Shown: one piece after another, positions 26,217 through 33,627 of the stretch
How the letters are laid out: each line of letters begins with the position of its first letter
How positions within the stretch are numbered: the first letter of the stretch is position 1
NCBI RefSeq assembly: GCF_009938015.1
Contig: NZ_AP021884.1
Span: forward strand, 434,001-498,000
Reading direction: 5' to 3'
From: Sulfuriferula plumbiphila
GTDB lineage: Bacteria > Pseudomonadota > Gammaproteobacteria > Burkholderiales > Sulfuriferulaceae
DNA: 64,000 nucleotides
Program-made: the position numbers and the translations under genes
The notes under the pieces: generated by a model
Database searches by the model: none
What the model saw: only the letters and a program-made list of their open reading frames with translations
Told to the model about the DNA's origin: nothing

Positions 26217-26906
26217 ATGATGCTCCGCTACTTCAAGTCATCGCCTCTCGGACGGGCCGCAGCCGTCCTCTTGATCACCGGCACGCTGGCCGCAGGCAAC
26301 ACCGCCGCCCAGCCGAACCAACCATCGGCGGCGCCGGCCGCAGCCGACTTTATCCAGCCGGTGACCCAACGCGATCACATTCGTGGCAATCCCGATGCGC
26401 CGGTCAAGATCGTCGAATTCGCTGACACTGAGTGCCCGTTGTGCAAGCGCTTCCATCCGACGCTGCAACGCATCGTGGCGGAATACCCGGGCAAGGTCGC
26501 CTGGGTGTTCCGCCATTTTCCTCTCGATAACATCCATCCCAAGGCGCGCAAGGAGGCGGAAGCCACCGAGTGCGCCAACGATCTCGGCGGCAACGAAAAA
26601 TTCTGGGCGTACCTGGACCGTCTGTACAAAATCACGCCGAGCAACAACCGTCTCGACCCTGCAGAACTGCCGCGCATCGCGGAATACGTCGGCCTCAACC
26701 GCGCGAAGTTCGAGCAGTGCCTGGAAAGCGGCAAATACGCCCAGCGGGTGGCGGAGGATTTGGACGACGCCCTCGCCGCCGGCGCTCAAGGCACTCCGTA
26801 TACCGTGGTTGTCGCCCCAAACGGCAGGAAGTTCGCCATTCTCGGCGCCCAGCCCTATGCCTCGGTGAAGCTGGTGGTCGAGATCGCCTTGCAGCAGAAG
26901 AAATGA
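26217..26906 (+). CDS. DsbA-like periplasmic thiol-disulfide protein
   Basis: A 229-residue protein with a signal peptide (cleavage near AAQ) and a thioredoxin/DsbA domain. The redox motif is C73-P-L-C76 in FADTECPLCKRF, and the cis-Pro is in GTPYTVVV. The helical insert between is the DsbA-type layout. PVTQRDHIRGNPDAPVKIVE before the domain is common in DsbA-family proteins with a DsbG/TrbB-like role. It overlaps the next gene (ATGA), a CxxC membrane protein. A role in metal-damaged thiol repair or cytochrome assembly is inference. Confidence 0.86.
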   Translation: MMLRYFKSSPLGRAAAVLLITGTLAAGNTAAQPNQPSAAPAAADFIQPVTQRDHIRGNPDAPVKIVEFADTECPLCKRFHPTLQRIVAEYPGKVAWVFRHFPLDNIHPKARKEAEATECANDLGGNEKFWAYLDRLYKITPSNNRLDPAELPRIAEYVGLNRAKFEQCLESGKYAQRVAEDLDDALAAGAQGTPYTVVVAPNGRKFAILGAQPYASVKLVVEIALQQKK

Positions 26907-27529
26907 CCGCCATGGACAAGCCGCATCTCATCCGCACCAGCGTCGAAGCCGCCAAGGAAGTATTCGCGCGGCCGGCGTATCTCGGGCTGGCGGTGGCGAT
27001 CGCGCTGGCCGCTTTTCTGGCGTCTCTCTGGATTCCAAATTACAAATTGATCGGCGCAGTATTCATCACGCCGGACGTGACACTCGATACCAAGCTGCAA
27101 CTGCTGGCGAGCCTGCTCGCGGGGATCAGCACCAACTTTGGCGCGTTCGCCGCGTTCTCCGCCGCGACCATTCCCCTGCTGTTCGGCGTGGACATCGCCA
27201 TGCTTGTTTATTTCCTGCGGCGCCGGCGCGCGCGGTTGCCGCACGGAGAAATTGCCGCCAGCGTCGGCGGCGCGGCGAGCGGGGTTGTCGCAGCCGGATG
27301 CGCCGCCTGCGGCTCGTTCCTGCTCGTCACCATCCTGTCATTCCTCGGGGCATCTGGAGCGCTTGCGCTGTTGCCGCTACAGGGTGGGGAACTGGGGCTG
27401 CTGAGCATCGCCCTGCTTCTCCTGTCGATCTTTCTCATCGCGCGCAAGATTGCTGCTCCGGTTGTTTGCGAGATCAAGCCACCTGCACAACCGCCCGGCA
27501 ACGCACCACCCTTGGAGGAACGGCCATGA
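26903..27529 (+). CDS. Hypothetical four-helix membrane protein with CxxC
   Basis: A 208-residue protein with four or five hydrophobic helices (about 24-44, 68-98, 115-140, 150-175). GVVAAGCAACGSFLLV puts a CxxC inside the third helix, as in thiol-active membrane proteins. It starts at ATG 26903, overlapping the DsbA-like stop. The frame is open back to 26570, but that part is antisense to the codon pattern of the previous gene. It may act as redox partner of the DsbA-like protein, by position only. The C-terminal tail is Pro-rich and followed by another ATGA overlap at 27526. Confidence 0.6.
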   Translation: MTAMDKPHLIRTSVEAAKEVFARPAYLGLAVAIALAAFLASLWIPNYKLIGAVFITPDVTLDTKLQLLASLLAGISTNFGAFAAFSAATIPLLFGVDIAMLVYFLRRRRARLPHGEIAASVGGAASGVVAAGCAACGSFLLVTILSFLGASGALALLPLQGGELGLLSIALLLLSIFLIARKIAAPVVCEIKPPAQPPGNAPPLEERP

Positions 27530-27536
27530 GCCGACA

Positions 27537-27596
27537 GAACGGTTGGATGCAGCAGGTGATGCGAAAGATAAGGCAGGAGCAGCGTCAAATTTATAG
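27537..27596 (+). pseudogene. 60-bp scar of a paralogue of the 25434 gene
   Basis: Read from 27537 this gives ERLDAAGDAKDKAGAASNL then TAG. The protein at 25434 has ERLDATGDAKDKAAAASNLL near its end, and the bases also match closely. The rest of the gene is gone. The 160 bases up to the next gene hold another short open stretch (ESYVLPLMYEWVENRRER, 27620-27681) that could be a second scar. Confidence 0.75.
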
Positions 27597-27736
27597 CGAG
27601 TCACGCTGCCCCCGAGTCCTACGTATTGCCGCTGATGTACGAGTGGGTGGAGAACCGCCGCGAACGCAAACAAGTGAAGTAAACCAGACGCGCGGCCCGT
27701 ACGGGCCGCACGCAATCACCAGACAGGAGAAAACGC

Positions 27737-28081
27737 ATGAAAGAAATCAAGGCTTATATCCATAACCACCGCATCGCCGATGTGATTCGCGCTCTCAAGG
27801 AGTCAGGACTGTGCAACACGGACGGAACGCCTGGCTGCCGCAATCTTGCCGTCATCCCGGTAAAAATCCTGCTCAAGGCGATGGATGCCAGGGAACAACA
27901 CTATTCCATTGAATTGGCCGAGACAGTCATTAACGAATCGAAGCTGGAACTGGTTTGCGAGGATCACCAGGTGGACGAGCTGGTGGCCATCATCGGGCAC
28001 GCCGCCCGCACCGGCCAGGCCGACGCAGGGTGGATTTATGTGACCGACATCGTCAGCGCGGCAGCCATCCGCTGGTTGTAG
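27737..28081 (+). CDS. PII-family signalling protein
   Basis: A 114-residue protein with the PII fold: MKEIKAYIHNHRIADVIRAL at the start, a T-loop region (TPGCRNLAVIPV, unusual and with Cys), and the B-loop/C-loop TGQADAGWIYVTDI. The classical uridylylated Tyr region (GRQKGHTE-Y) is absent, so it is not a standard GlnB/GlnK. Such PII-like proteins occur next to HME-RND pumps in many proteobacteria and may sense nucleotides. Strong ribosome site ACAGGAGA. Confidence 0.82.
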   Translation: MKEIKAYIHNHRIADVIRALKESGLCNTDGTPGCRNLAVIPVKILLKAMDAREQHYSIELAETVINESKLELVCEDHQVDELVAIIGHAARTGQADAGWIYVTDIVSAAAIRWL

Positions 28082-28137
28082 GAATGAACAAGGTGCAATT
28101 TTTGCGGGAGACCACGTTTTTTTGAAAGGAGCAAATC

Positions 28138-28470
28138 ATGGGATTGTTTGAACGAATGCTGGGCAATTTGAGGGGCGGCAAATTCGGCGGACACCACGGC
28201 GGCTATCAAGGCGGCCACCATAGCAGCGGTTCCAGACACGGCGGCTACGGCGGTTATCCAGGCTATCCGCAGGGCACGGGCCCAGGCGGCGGCAATCCCG
28301 GCAATCCCTGCCCCAAGTGCGGCAGCGCCAATGCGGGCGATGCGCGCTTCTGCCAGCAATGCGGCACTTCCCTGTCGGCCGGTAAATGTTCCGGCTGCGG
28401 TGCCGAGCTGCCGGCGGGTACCAGGTTTTGCGGCCAGTGCGGAACGCCGGCGCGCGATGCCGGGGCTTAG
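28138..28470 (+). CDS. Gly/His-rich double zinc-ribbon protein
   Basis: A 110-residue soluble protein. The N-terminal half is almost all Gly, His, Tyr and Ser (FGGHHGGYQGGHHSSG). The C-terminal half has two zinc ribbons: CPKCGSANAGDARFCQQCG and CSGCGAELPAGTRFCGQCG. The first part could hold metal in a low-affinity manner, as seen in Gly/His storage proteins. It has no signal peptide and a clear ribosome site (AAAGGAG). The exact role is unknown. Confidence 0.75.
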   Translation: MGLFERMLGNLRGGKFGGHHGGYQGGHHSSGSRHGGYGGYPGYPQGTGPGGGNPGNPCPKCGSANAGDARFCQQCGTSLSAGKCSGCGAELPAGTRFCGQCGTPARDAGA

Positions 28471-28514
28471 CATCCTTGACGCAGCCATCCCAGTGTTAGG
28501 GTGAGGAATACTCC

Positions 28515-29246
28515 TTGATTCCCTCGGGGAAGATGTTGTTGATTCTCGCGCTTGTTCCCCTGGCCGGCGCTGTGCTGGCAGGGATCGGCGTAGGGCAACT
28601 GCGCACCAGGCAGTATGGGGGATGGTTTGCCGCGGGCGCGGTGTTCGCCGCCGCCGGGGCGAGCCTGCTTCCTGCCATGACGGGGACCAAGCCTGCCTTC
28701 GCCTTATTGCTGGGTCTCACTTTGGGATGCGTCGCAGGCATCGCCGTTTACGCGTTGACGGAATTCTTATGGCCCCGGAATCTGGCGAACCTGCGAGGCA
28801 GTCGTCGGGAGGTACGGGAGGTACGGAACGAGGAAGAACGTGTCGCAAATACCATTTTAGCCGTGCTGCTCGTCGCCTTTTGCATCGGTGTCGCGTATTC
28901 CGCGAAGATCGCCGAGTCCATGGCCGTGATGCTCTCCCTCGCCGTGCAGCTCTTTTGGCTCGCCTTCGCGCTTGCAACCCCAGCCGTGAAGTTTGCTGCA
29001 CGCGCCACGATGGGATTGGCGCTCGCCGTTATCGTGCTGCTTGGCCTAATGGTGGGCATGGCGCTTGCGGAAGGATTAACCGGGGCAGGCCTTGTCGCCA
29101 GCCTTGCTTCGGGATTCGGTGCGGCCCTGTATATGGCAGTCCACCAGTTGCTTGCCGGTTTGGACAAGGGCAGTGAGCCGCGCGCCTTGGCTGCAAGCTT
29201 TTTATCAGGGTATGGCGCAGCGCTGGTCCTTGTGGCCGTTGTATAG
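28515..29246 (+). CDS. Hypothetical polytopic membrane protein
   Basis: A 243-residue protein with about seven or eight hydrophobic helices and a basic loop (RGSRREVREVRNEEER) in the middle. The start TTG 28515 has GAGG at good distance; ATG 28533 is the alternative. No family is recognised with certainty. A ten-base gap to the MgtC-like gene suggests co-transcription. Confidence 0.5.
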   Translation: MIPSGKMLLILALVPLAGAVLAGIGVGQLRTRQYGGWFAAGAVFAAAGASLLPAMTGTKPAFALLLGLTLGCVAGIAVYALTEFLWPRNLANLRGSRREVREVRNEEERVANTILAVLLVAFCIGVAYSAKIAESMAVMLSLAVQLFWLAFALATPAVKFAARATMGLALAVIVLLGLMVGMALAEGLTGAGLVASLASGFGAALYMAVHQLLAGLDKGSEPRALAASFLSGYGAALVLVAVV

Positions 29247-29255
29247 GAAGAGGAG

Positions 29256-29627
29256 ATGAACAAAAAAATGGATATCGGAACTGAACTTCTTTATGCCTCG
29301 CGCATGATGGTCGCTGCGCTGATAGGAGGCTTGATCGGCTGGGAAAGAGAACGCCATGCGAGCGACGCGGGCATTCGGACTTACATGGCGATCGCTATAG
29401 GGGCGTGCGCATTCAGCCTGATATCCGCCCATGTGGCCAATGATCCGACCCGTATCGCGGCACAAGTCGTCACCGGCATAGGCTTTATCGGGGCAGGCGT
29501 CATTTTCCAGGATAAGGGGGGCGTGGCAGGGCTAACGACCGCCGCAACACTCTGGGCGACAGCCGCAGTGGGCATGGCCAGCGCTTCACCGACCGCTTCG
29601 AGCGCATCTTCGTGCCCGTGGTGCTGA
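29256..29627 (+). pseudogene. Truncated MgtC/SapB-family protein
   Basis: The first 105 codons are a normal MgtC membrane domain: ALIGGLIGWERERHASDAGI, RTYMAIAIGACAF and GIGFIGAGVIFQDKG. At about 29575 the match ends and a Ser/Ala-rich tail of 17 codons runs to the stop. The second half of the membrane domain, and any C-terminal domain, are missing. MgtC proteins act in Mg limitation and virulence. The N-terminal piece might still insert in the membrane but is probably not functional. Confidence 0.72.
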
Positions 29628-29702
29628 TAGGCGCCGGGCTGCTCGTCGTGCTGCCGCCGCTGTTCGGCTTTCCGTTCGCCGAGTCGTTTTACCCTGCTCC
29701 AG
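29576..29702 (+). pseudogene. Internal fragment of a Zn/Cd P-type ATPase
   Basis: In the frame offset by one from the MgtC gene, the sequence reads GQRFTDRFERIFVPVVLIGA then GFPFAESFYPA. The stretch QRFTDRFER-FVP is the conserved entry to the third helix pair of ZntA-type ATPases. Neither the SPC/CPC motif nor the DKTGT site follows, so only about 40 codons remain. It joins MgtC debris on the left. Confidence 0.65.
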
Positions 29703-29781
29703 ACAGTGTCAGGAGCGGTTCGTCGCCAATCCCCATCTCTATACAGGGGTGCCGGGCGAAAAAGCGCCCAAGCGGAGGGGG

Positions 29782-30102
29782 ATGGCGGTGATCAAGCAAC
29801 GCCGTTTCCAGCTCGACCGGCCACTCTCCGCGGCGGGAGCGAACCTGCTCGGGGAGGAATTGCGATCGATGATGGGCATCCAGGCGGTCGGCCTCCACGG
29901 CGACACCGTGAGCATTACTTACGACCTGATCCAGGCGACGGCGGAGCAGCTCGAAGCGAAGATGGCGGAGGTGGGCGCGAGGCTGGGCGAGGGCTGGGCG
30001 GAGCGATTGCGCCGCGGCTTTGTGCATTATATCGAAGAGTGCGAAGTGGGCAGTCTCGAGGTGGATCCGCGCCACCGGCACGGACGCCCCCGGCACGGAT
30101 AA
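29782..30102 (+). CDS. Hypothetical protein with HMA-like fold
   Basis: A 106-residue protein. KQRRFQLDRPLSAAGANLLG, then IQAVGLHGDTVSITYDLIQA, suggest a beta-alpha-beta-beta order like HMA or ACT domains, without any CxxC. The C-terminal tail (PRHRHGRPRHG) is His/Arg-rich and may bind metal. The start ATG 29782 has GGAGGG close in front; GTG 29788 is the alternative. The family is not recognised. Confidence 0.5.
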   Translation: MAVIKQRRFQLDRPLSAAGANLLGEELRSMMGIQAVGLHGDTVSITYDLIQATAEQLEAKMAEVGARLGEGWAERLRRGFVHYIEECEVGSLEVDPRHRHGRPRHG

Positions 30103-30155
30103 GGCGGCCCACGCGGGCTATTTACCATATTTAAATATAAGGGGGCGATACTTTC

Positions 30156-30380
30156 ATGACGAATCGGCATTTTTCTCATTCCGGCGGCGTGGACTGGGCA
30201 TGGATCGCGGCGCTCGCCATCGGCGCGTTTTTCCTTTTCATGGAACACCGGGCGCATCTGCTCGGCATTCTGCCCTATCTGCTGCTCGCCTGCCTTGCGC
30301 TGCTCCTTTTCCTGGGCGGTGGCCATGGGCACGGCGGCCTGCATGATGCCGAGCACCCTTCGAAAGGAGCCGATCAATGA
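30156..30380 (+). CDS. DUF2933 membrane protein
   Basis: A 74-residue protein with two hydrophobic segments (about 13-30 and 38-54) joined by FLFMEHRAHLLGILPYLLLA, then GGGHGHGGLHDAEH. EHRAHL-G-LPYLLLL-C followed by a Gly/His tail is the DUF2933 pattern. It overlaps the next gene (ATGA). The role is unknown, perhaps metal-related given the His tail. The upstream spacer is AT-rich with a GGGGGCG ribosome site. Confidence 0.75.
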   Translation: MTNRHFSHSGGVDWAWIAALAIGAFFLFMEHRAHLLGILPYLLLACLALLLFLGGGHGHGGLHDAEHPSKGADQ

Positions 30381-31026
30381 ACCCGTCACCCCCCGCATAT
30401 GGTTTGTGGACGCTGGTCATCATCAACTCGCTGGTGTTCATCATTTTTGCCTTCAGCTTCACCCGGCCGAAGACTGCGCGCGACTGGCGCTCGTTCGGCG
30501 CCTTTTCCGCATTCCTCGTGGCGTTGTTCACCGAGATGTACGGCTTCCGCTCACCATTTACCTGCTCTCGGGCTGGCTGCAGAGCCGTTATCCGAGTGTG
30601 AACTGGTTCTCGCACGACGCCGGTCATCTGCTGGAGGAGTTGTTCGGCTGGCGCGCCAACCCCCATTTCGGCCCGTTTCACGTGCTCAGCATCGTGCTCA
30701 TCGGCGGCGGATTCATCCTGCTCGCCAACGCCTGGAAGGTGCTCTACGCGGCGCAGCGTACCCACACGCTCGCCACTGCCGGGCCGTATGCCTATATCTG
30801 CCATCCGCAGTACGTGGCTTTCGTGCTCATCCTGTTCGGATTTCTGTTGCAATGGCCGACGCTGCTCACGCTCGCCATGTTCCCGGTGCTCACCTATATG
30901 TACCTGCGCCTGGCGCGGCGCGAGGAGCACGAGGTGGAAGATGAATTCGGCGATACCTACCGGCGCTATGCGGCGGCGACACCGGCGTTTTTTCCGCATC
31001 TGCATCAAGCAAAGCTTGGGGCTTGA
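30377..31026 (+). pseudogene. Isoprenylcysteine methyltransferase-like gene with one-base frameshift
   Basis: The first frame (30377-30601) starts with a membrane helix and runs to ALFTEMYGF, then goes out of frame. The second frame takes over at PLTIYLLSGWLQSRYPSVNW and ends HLHQAKLGA at 31026, with the ICMT signature GPYAYICHPQYVAFVLI and the RREEHEVEDEFGDTYRRY box that binds S-adenosylmethionine. Restoring one C at about 30548 (GGCTTCCGC to GGCTTCCCGC) gives one continuous 216-residue protein. It is either a recent mutation or a sequencing error. Confidence 0.82.
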
Positions 31027-31108
31027 GCGCCAAAGAATTCGGGGAAACCCGGAATGGAAGGACCTGCCATCGGGTGCAATGATTGTTTAATGCAAAGGAG
31101 ATCGAAAA

Positions 31109-31546
31109 ATGAAAGCACAATACGTTCGCAACGCAGCAATCGCGCTTATCGCCGGCCTTGGGTTGATGGCCACCCCCCTCTATGCCGAGATGCCGGGCGG
31201 CAAGGATATGGGCAAGGGCATGATGGGCGACCAGAAGGGCGGCATGACGCAGATGTCCAGCATGATGCACGACACGGCCGACACCATGATGTTGATGTCG
31301 GGCGAGATTGGCAAGGGCGACATGAACGCAGCGCGGCAGAAGCAGATGTCCGAACGCATGCGGGAGATGTCCATAATGATGGATGACATGTCCGGCATGA
31401 TAGGCAAGGGCATGATGATGGATGCCGAACAGCAGAAGAAAATGAGCGAGATGCGCAAGCAGGTGGATGCGATGCACAAGGACGCTGCGGCGGGGACCGG
31501 TACGAAGAAGCCCGCGCCGCATTTGCATCCGCGTGACGGTAAATAA
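31109..31546 (+). CDS. Methionine-rich periplasmic protein, full length
   Basis: A 145-residue protein with a signal peptide (NAAIALIAGLGLMATPLYA, cleavage before EMPGG). The mature part has more than 25 Met, in clusters such as MGKGMMGDQKGGM and MIGKGMMMDAEQ, with alternating Lys/Gln/Asp, probably a long amphipathic helix. It ends with PAPHLHPRDGK. Met clusters bind Cu(I)/Ag(I). It is a paralogue of the protein at the left edge. Ribosome site AAAGGAGA. Confidence 0.78.
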   Translation: MKAQYVRNAAIALIAGLGLMATPLYAEMPGGKDMGKGMMGDQKGGMTQMSSMMHDTADTMMLMSGEIGKGDMNAARQKQMSERMREMSIMMDDMSGMIGKGMMMDAEQQKKMSEMRKQVDAMHKDAAAGTGTKKPAPHLHPRDGK

Positions 31547-31632
31547 CAGGGGAAATGGGGTACCCGCAGGCCCGCTCTCACAAGCTGAAACCGAACCGCT
31601 TATGGAACCGATAATATTTAAGGAGGTGTGTC

Positions 31633-31887
31633 ATGACTGACTTCTGGGAAGTGCATGCATTTTCGCTGGCGACGACTCTGGGTGTGGCATATATCCTATG
31701 CGCCATTTTCGATACGCTGTTTCCACCCTTCGGGCTGCTCGCCGTGCTTGCGCCGGCCAGCCCGTGGCCGATCTCCGGCAGTCCCATCGCTTTCCTGGCG
31801 GGATTCGCGCTGTTCACCGCCGCCGGTTTTGTGCTCGGCGCGCTCTATGGAATCGCGCAGAGATTCTGGAGCAAAAGACTGCGGTGA
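31633..31887 (+). CDS. Small membrane protein, two helices
   Basis: An 84-residue protein with hydrophobic segments at about 12-42 and 52-76, ending in a basic tail (RFWSKRLR). The layout resembles the DUF5676-like proteins but the sequence does not match them closely. It has a very strong ribosome site (TAAGGAGGTG). The role is unknown. Confidence 0.6.
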   Translation: MTDFWEVHAFSLATTLGVAYILCAIFDTLFPPFGLLAVLAPASPWPISGSPIAFLAGFALFTAAGFVLGALYGIAQRFWSKRLR

Positions 31888-32036
31888 GGTAGCGTCATGG
31901 ATCCGGATACCCTGAAAAGTATCGGCTAACAGGCGGCTACGGTGGCCCAAGTTAATGGGCGCCAGGAAAAGATGGGGTAACTCGAATGAATGGGCGCGGA
32001 CAAGCTGCGATTCGTGGTGTTTGATAAGGAGGACTT

Positions 32037-32264
32037 ATGAGCTACGTTGGATGGGGTTTTATGGGAATGCACGCGCTGTGGTGGCTGTTCTGGATCGCAC
32101 TGATCGTAGTGTTCTTCACGCTGATTGAACCGGTGCCGCGAAGTCGGCGGCGCGAGACGCCGCTCGAAGTGTTGCAGCGCCGCTATGCCGCAGGCGAGAT
32201 ATCGTCCGAGGAGTACGAAGAGCGCAAGGCCAAGCTCGAACGCGACACGCAGCCGCACAAGTAA
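32037..32264 (+). CDS. SHOCT-domain membrane protein
   Basis: A 75-residue protein. One N-terminal helix (about 13-30) is followed by a C-terminal SHOCT motif, ETPLEVLQRRYAAGEISSEE then YEERKAKLE, which is a short oligomerisation helix. Strong ribosome site (ATAAGGAGGA). SHOCT proteins of this size are common in metal-resistance islands; the role is unknown. Confidence 0.83.
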   Translation: MSYVGWGFMGMHALWWLFWIALIVVFFTLIEPVPRSRRRETPLEVLQRRYAAGEISSEEYEERKAKLERDTQPHK

Positions 32265-32304
32265 CGCGGCCATTATTAACGTAAGCATGAGCGAGGAGGT
32301 GGAT

Positions 32305-32499
32305 ATGGACTGGTTAGCGCAGAACTGGGTATGGGTGGTGGTGTTCGCGGTATTCATCGGGATGCATCTGTTCGGCCATGGCGGGCATGGAGGGCGCGGT
32401 GGCCATGGCGGTCACGGCGGTTGTGGCGGCGGGGACGATCAAAAGCCTGCGGACGGAGCAGAACCGGGCAAGGACAAACCGCAAGGCCATCAACATTAA
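32305..32499 (+). CDS. DUF2933-like membrane protein, copy 2
   Basis: A 64-residue protein: one helix (DWLAQNWVWVVVFAVFIGMH) and a Gly/His tail (FGHGGHGGRGGHGGHGG), ending HQH. An in-frame ATG lies 18 bases upstream (32287), but in copy 3 (39084) one extra base puts that ATG out of frame. The inner ATG, served by GAGGAG, is therefore the true start. It is followed by a DUF5676-like gene 11 bases downstream, as in copy 1. Confidence 0.75.
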   Translation: MDWLAQNWVWVVVFAVFIGMHLFGHGGHGGRGGHGGHGGCGGGDDQKPADGAEPGKDKPQGHQH

Positions 32500-32510
32500 G
32501 GAGAACCGTC

Positions 32511-32777
32511 ATGCTGAATATCAAGCTCGTTTCTTGGGCGCTCGGCTTGTGGGGCGCGGTCACTTTTGTGGTGTGCGTGATCTACGGGCTAGTCACACCA
32601 GAAAGCCTGCACATGCATGCGTTTCTCGAGCAAGTGCTGCCGGCGTTCAAGTGGCTCACCTGGTGGGGCTTCCTGCTCGGGCTCGCGGAGAGTTTTTTGT
32701 ATGGCGTGTATGCCGGGCTGGTGTATGTGCCGATTTACAACTTTCTCAAGCGGCGCTGGGATAACGGCCAGCCGTAG
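32511..32777 (+). CDS. DUF5676-like small membrane protein, copy 2
   Basis: An 88-residue protein that shares MLNIK at the start, HAFLEQVLPAFKWLTWWGFL in the middle and YAGLVYVPIYNFLKRRW at the end with the one at 1375. It has two transmembrane helices. Ribosome site AAGGAGAA. The pair of DUF2933-like and DUF5676-like genes is thus conserved twice in this window. Confidence 0.8.
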   Translation: MLNIKLVSWALGLWGAVTFVVCVIYGLVTPESLHMHAFLEQVLPAFKWLTWWGFLLGLAESFLYGVYAGLVYVPIYNFLKRRWDNGQP

Positions 32778-32925
32778 CCGCATGGAGCCCCGGTGAATGC
32801 CGGGCCGCCGGTAGGCAGAGGTCGTACCGCAGCAGAGCTTGTGCCGATTCCGGATGGGTTGCCCCCGGAGCCGACAGTACCCAAAGAGCGTGGCAACCAT
32901 TGGCATGATGATATGGAGGCGGAAC

Positions 32926-33117
32926 ATGGCGATCGATCCAGTATGCAAGATGAATGTGGAGCCGGAGAAGGCGGTGGCCAAAGCGGAACATGCCGGACAG
33001 GTGTACTACTTCTGCTCCGAGGCCTGCCACAAGGCGTTTACCGCCGAGCCGCAGAAGTATGCGGGCGGCGCGCAGGGTGGCAAAGGATCCTGCTGTGGTG
33101 GCTCGAGCTGCCACTGA
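32926..33117 (+). CDS. YHS-domain metal-binding protein
   Basis: A 63-residue protein. MAIDPVCKMNVEPEKAVAKA and YYFCSEACHKAFTAEPQKY form a complete YHS domain, with Cys ligands in DPVCKM and FCSEACHKAF. The C-terminal tail GSCCGGSSCH adds three Cys and one His. YHS domains bind copper, mercury or related ions, or occur on P-type ATPases. The start is set by GGAGGCGGAAC before ATG 32926. It is cytosolic. Confidence 0.85.
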   Translation: MAIDPVCKMNVEPEKAVAKAEHAGQVYYFCSEACHKAFTAEPQKYAGGAQGGKGSCCGGSSCH

Positions 33118-33191
33118 CATCACACGTGTGTTACACGCAGCTCAACGGTGCTGGTAACAACTGTGATGGTTTTGGTCGCAACGCAAACGAC

Positions 33192-33226
33192 AACAACAGC
33201 CTCTATCTGTTTAGTTGGCTGTTGTT
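33192..33226. other. Inverted repeat, possible operator or terminator
   Basis: AACAACAGCC and its exact complement GGCTGTTGTT are separated by 15 bases. It lies between the YHS gene and the cytochrome remnant and has no U-run after it. The loop is long for a terminator, so a regulator site is possible. Confidence 0.4.
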
Positions 33227-33277
33227 CTGAATTCGGTAAAAGAATAACAACAGGAAGCACTATAAGAAAGGAAAACC

Positions 33278-33573
33278 ATGAAACTTGCGCTACTGGGACT
33301 TGCCGCTTCGACGGCACTATTGATTACGGGCCAAACCTTGGCCGCCGATGGCAAAGAGGTCTACAACAAATCGTGTGCCATCTGCCCAATATAGAATCGC
33401 CGAAGCTCGGCGACAAGGCCGCATGGGCACCACGCCTCAAAAAGGGTACCGATGTCTTGGCGGCTTCAGTGTTAAAGGGTATGGGTGCGATGCCAGCAAA
33501 GGGTGGTAACGCCACCTTGTCAGAGGCCGACATCAAGGCTGCGGTGGATTATATGGTGGCCCAGCTTAAGTAA
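33278..33573 (+). pseudogene. Cytochrome c5-like gene with destroyed haem site
   Basis: Codons 1-36 give a signal peptide and EVYNKSCAIC, the start of the haem motif. The next codons are Pro-Ile-stop instead of His. In another frame the rest of a class I cytochrome c5 continues: SPKLGDKAAWAPRLKKGTDV and KGMGAMPAKGGNATLSEADI, with the Met ligand in GAMPAKGG. A deletion at about 33391-33400 removed the His and a few codons and shifted the frame. It would have been a periplasmic electron carrier. Confidence 0.82.
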
Positions 33574-33627
33574 CAGGACATGCGTAAGAGGTGATCCATA
33601 TCTCTCATTAATTAGGGGAATACTGCC

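Noticed and set aside
26570-26902. Upstream extension of the CxxC membrane protein frame
   Set aside because: It overlaps the DsbA-like gene out of frame and is Arg-rich like typical shadow frames; ATG 26903 is a clean start.
33390-33405. Stop codon in the cytochrome c5 gene as possible recoding
   Set aside because: The haem His is also lost and the frame shifts, so a simple deletion explains it better.
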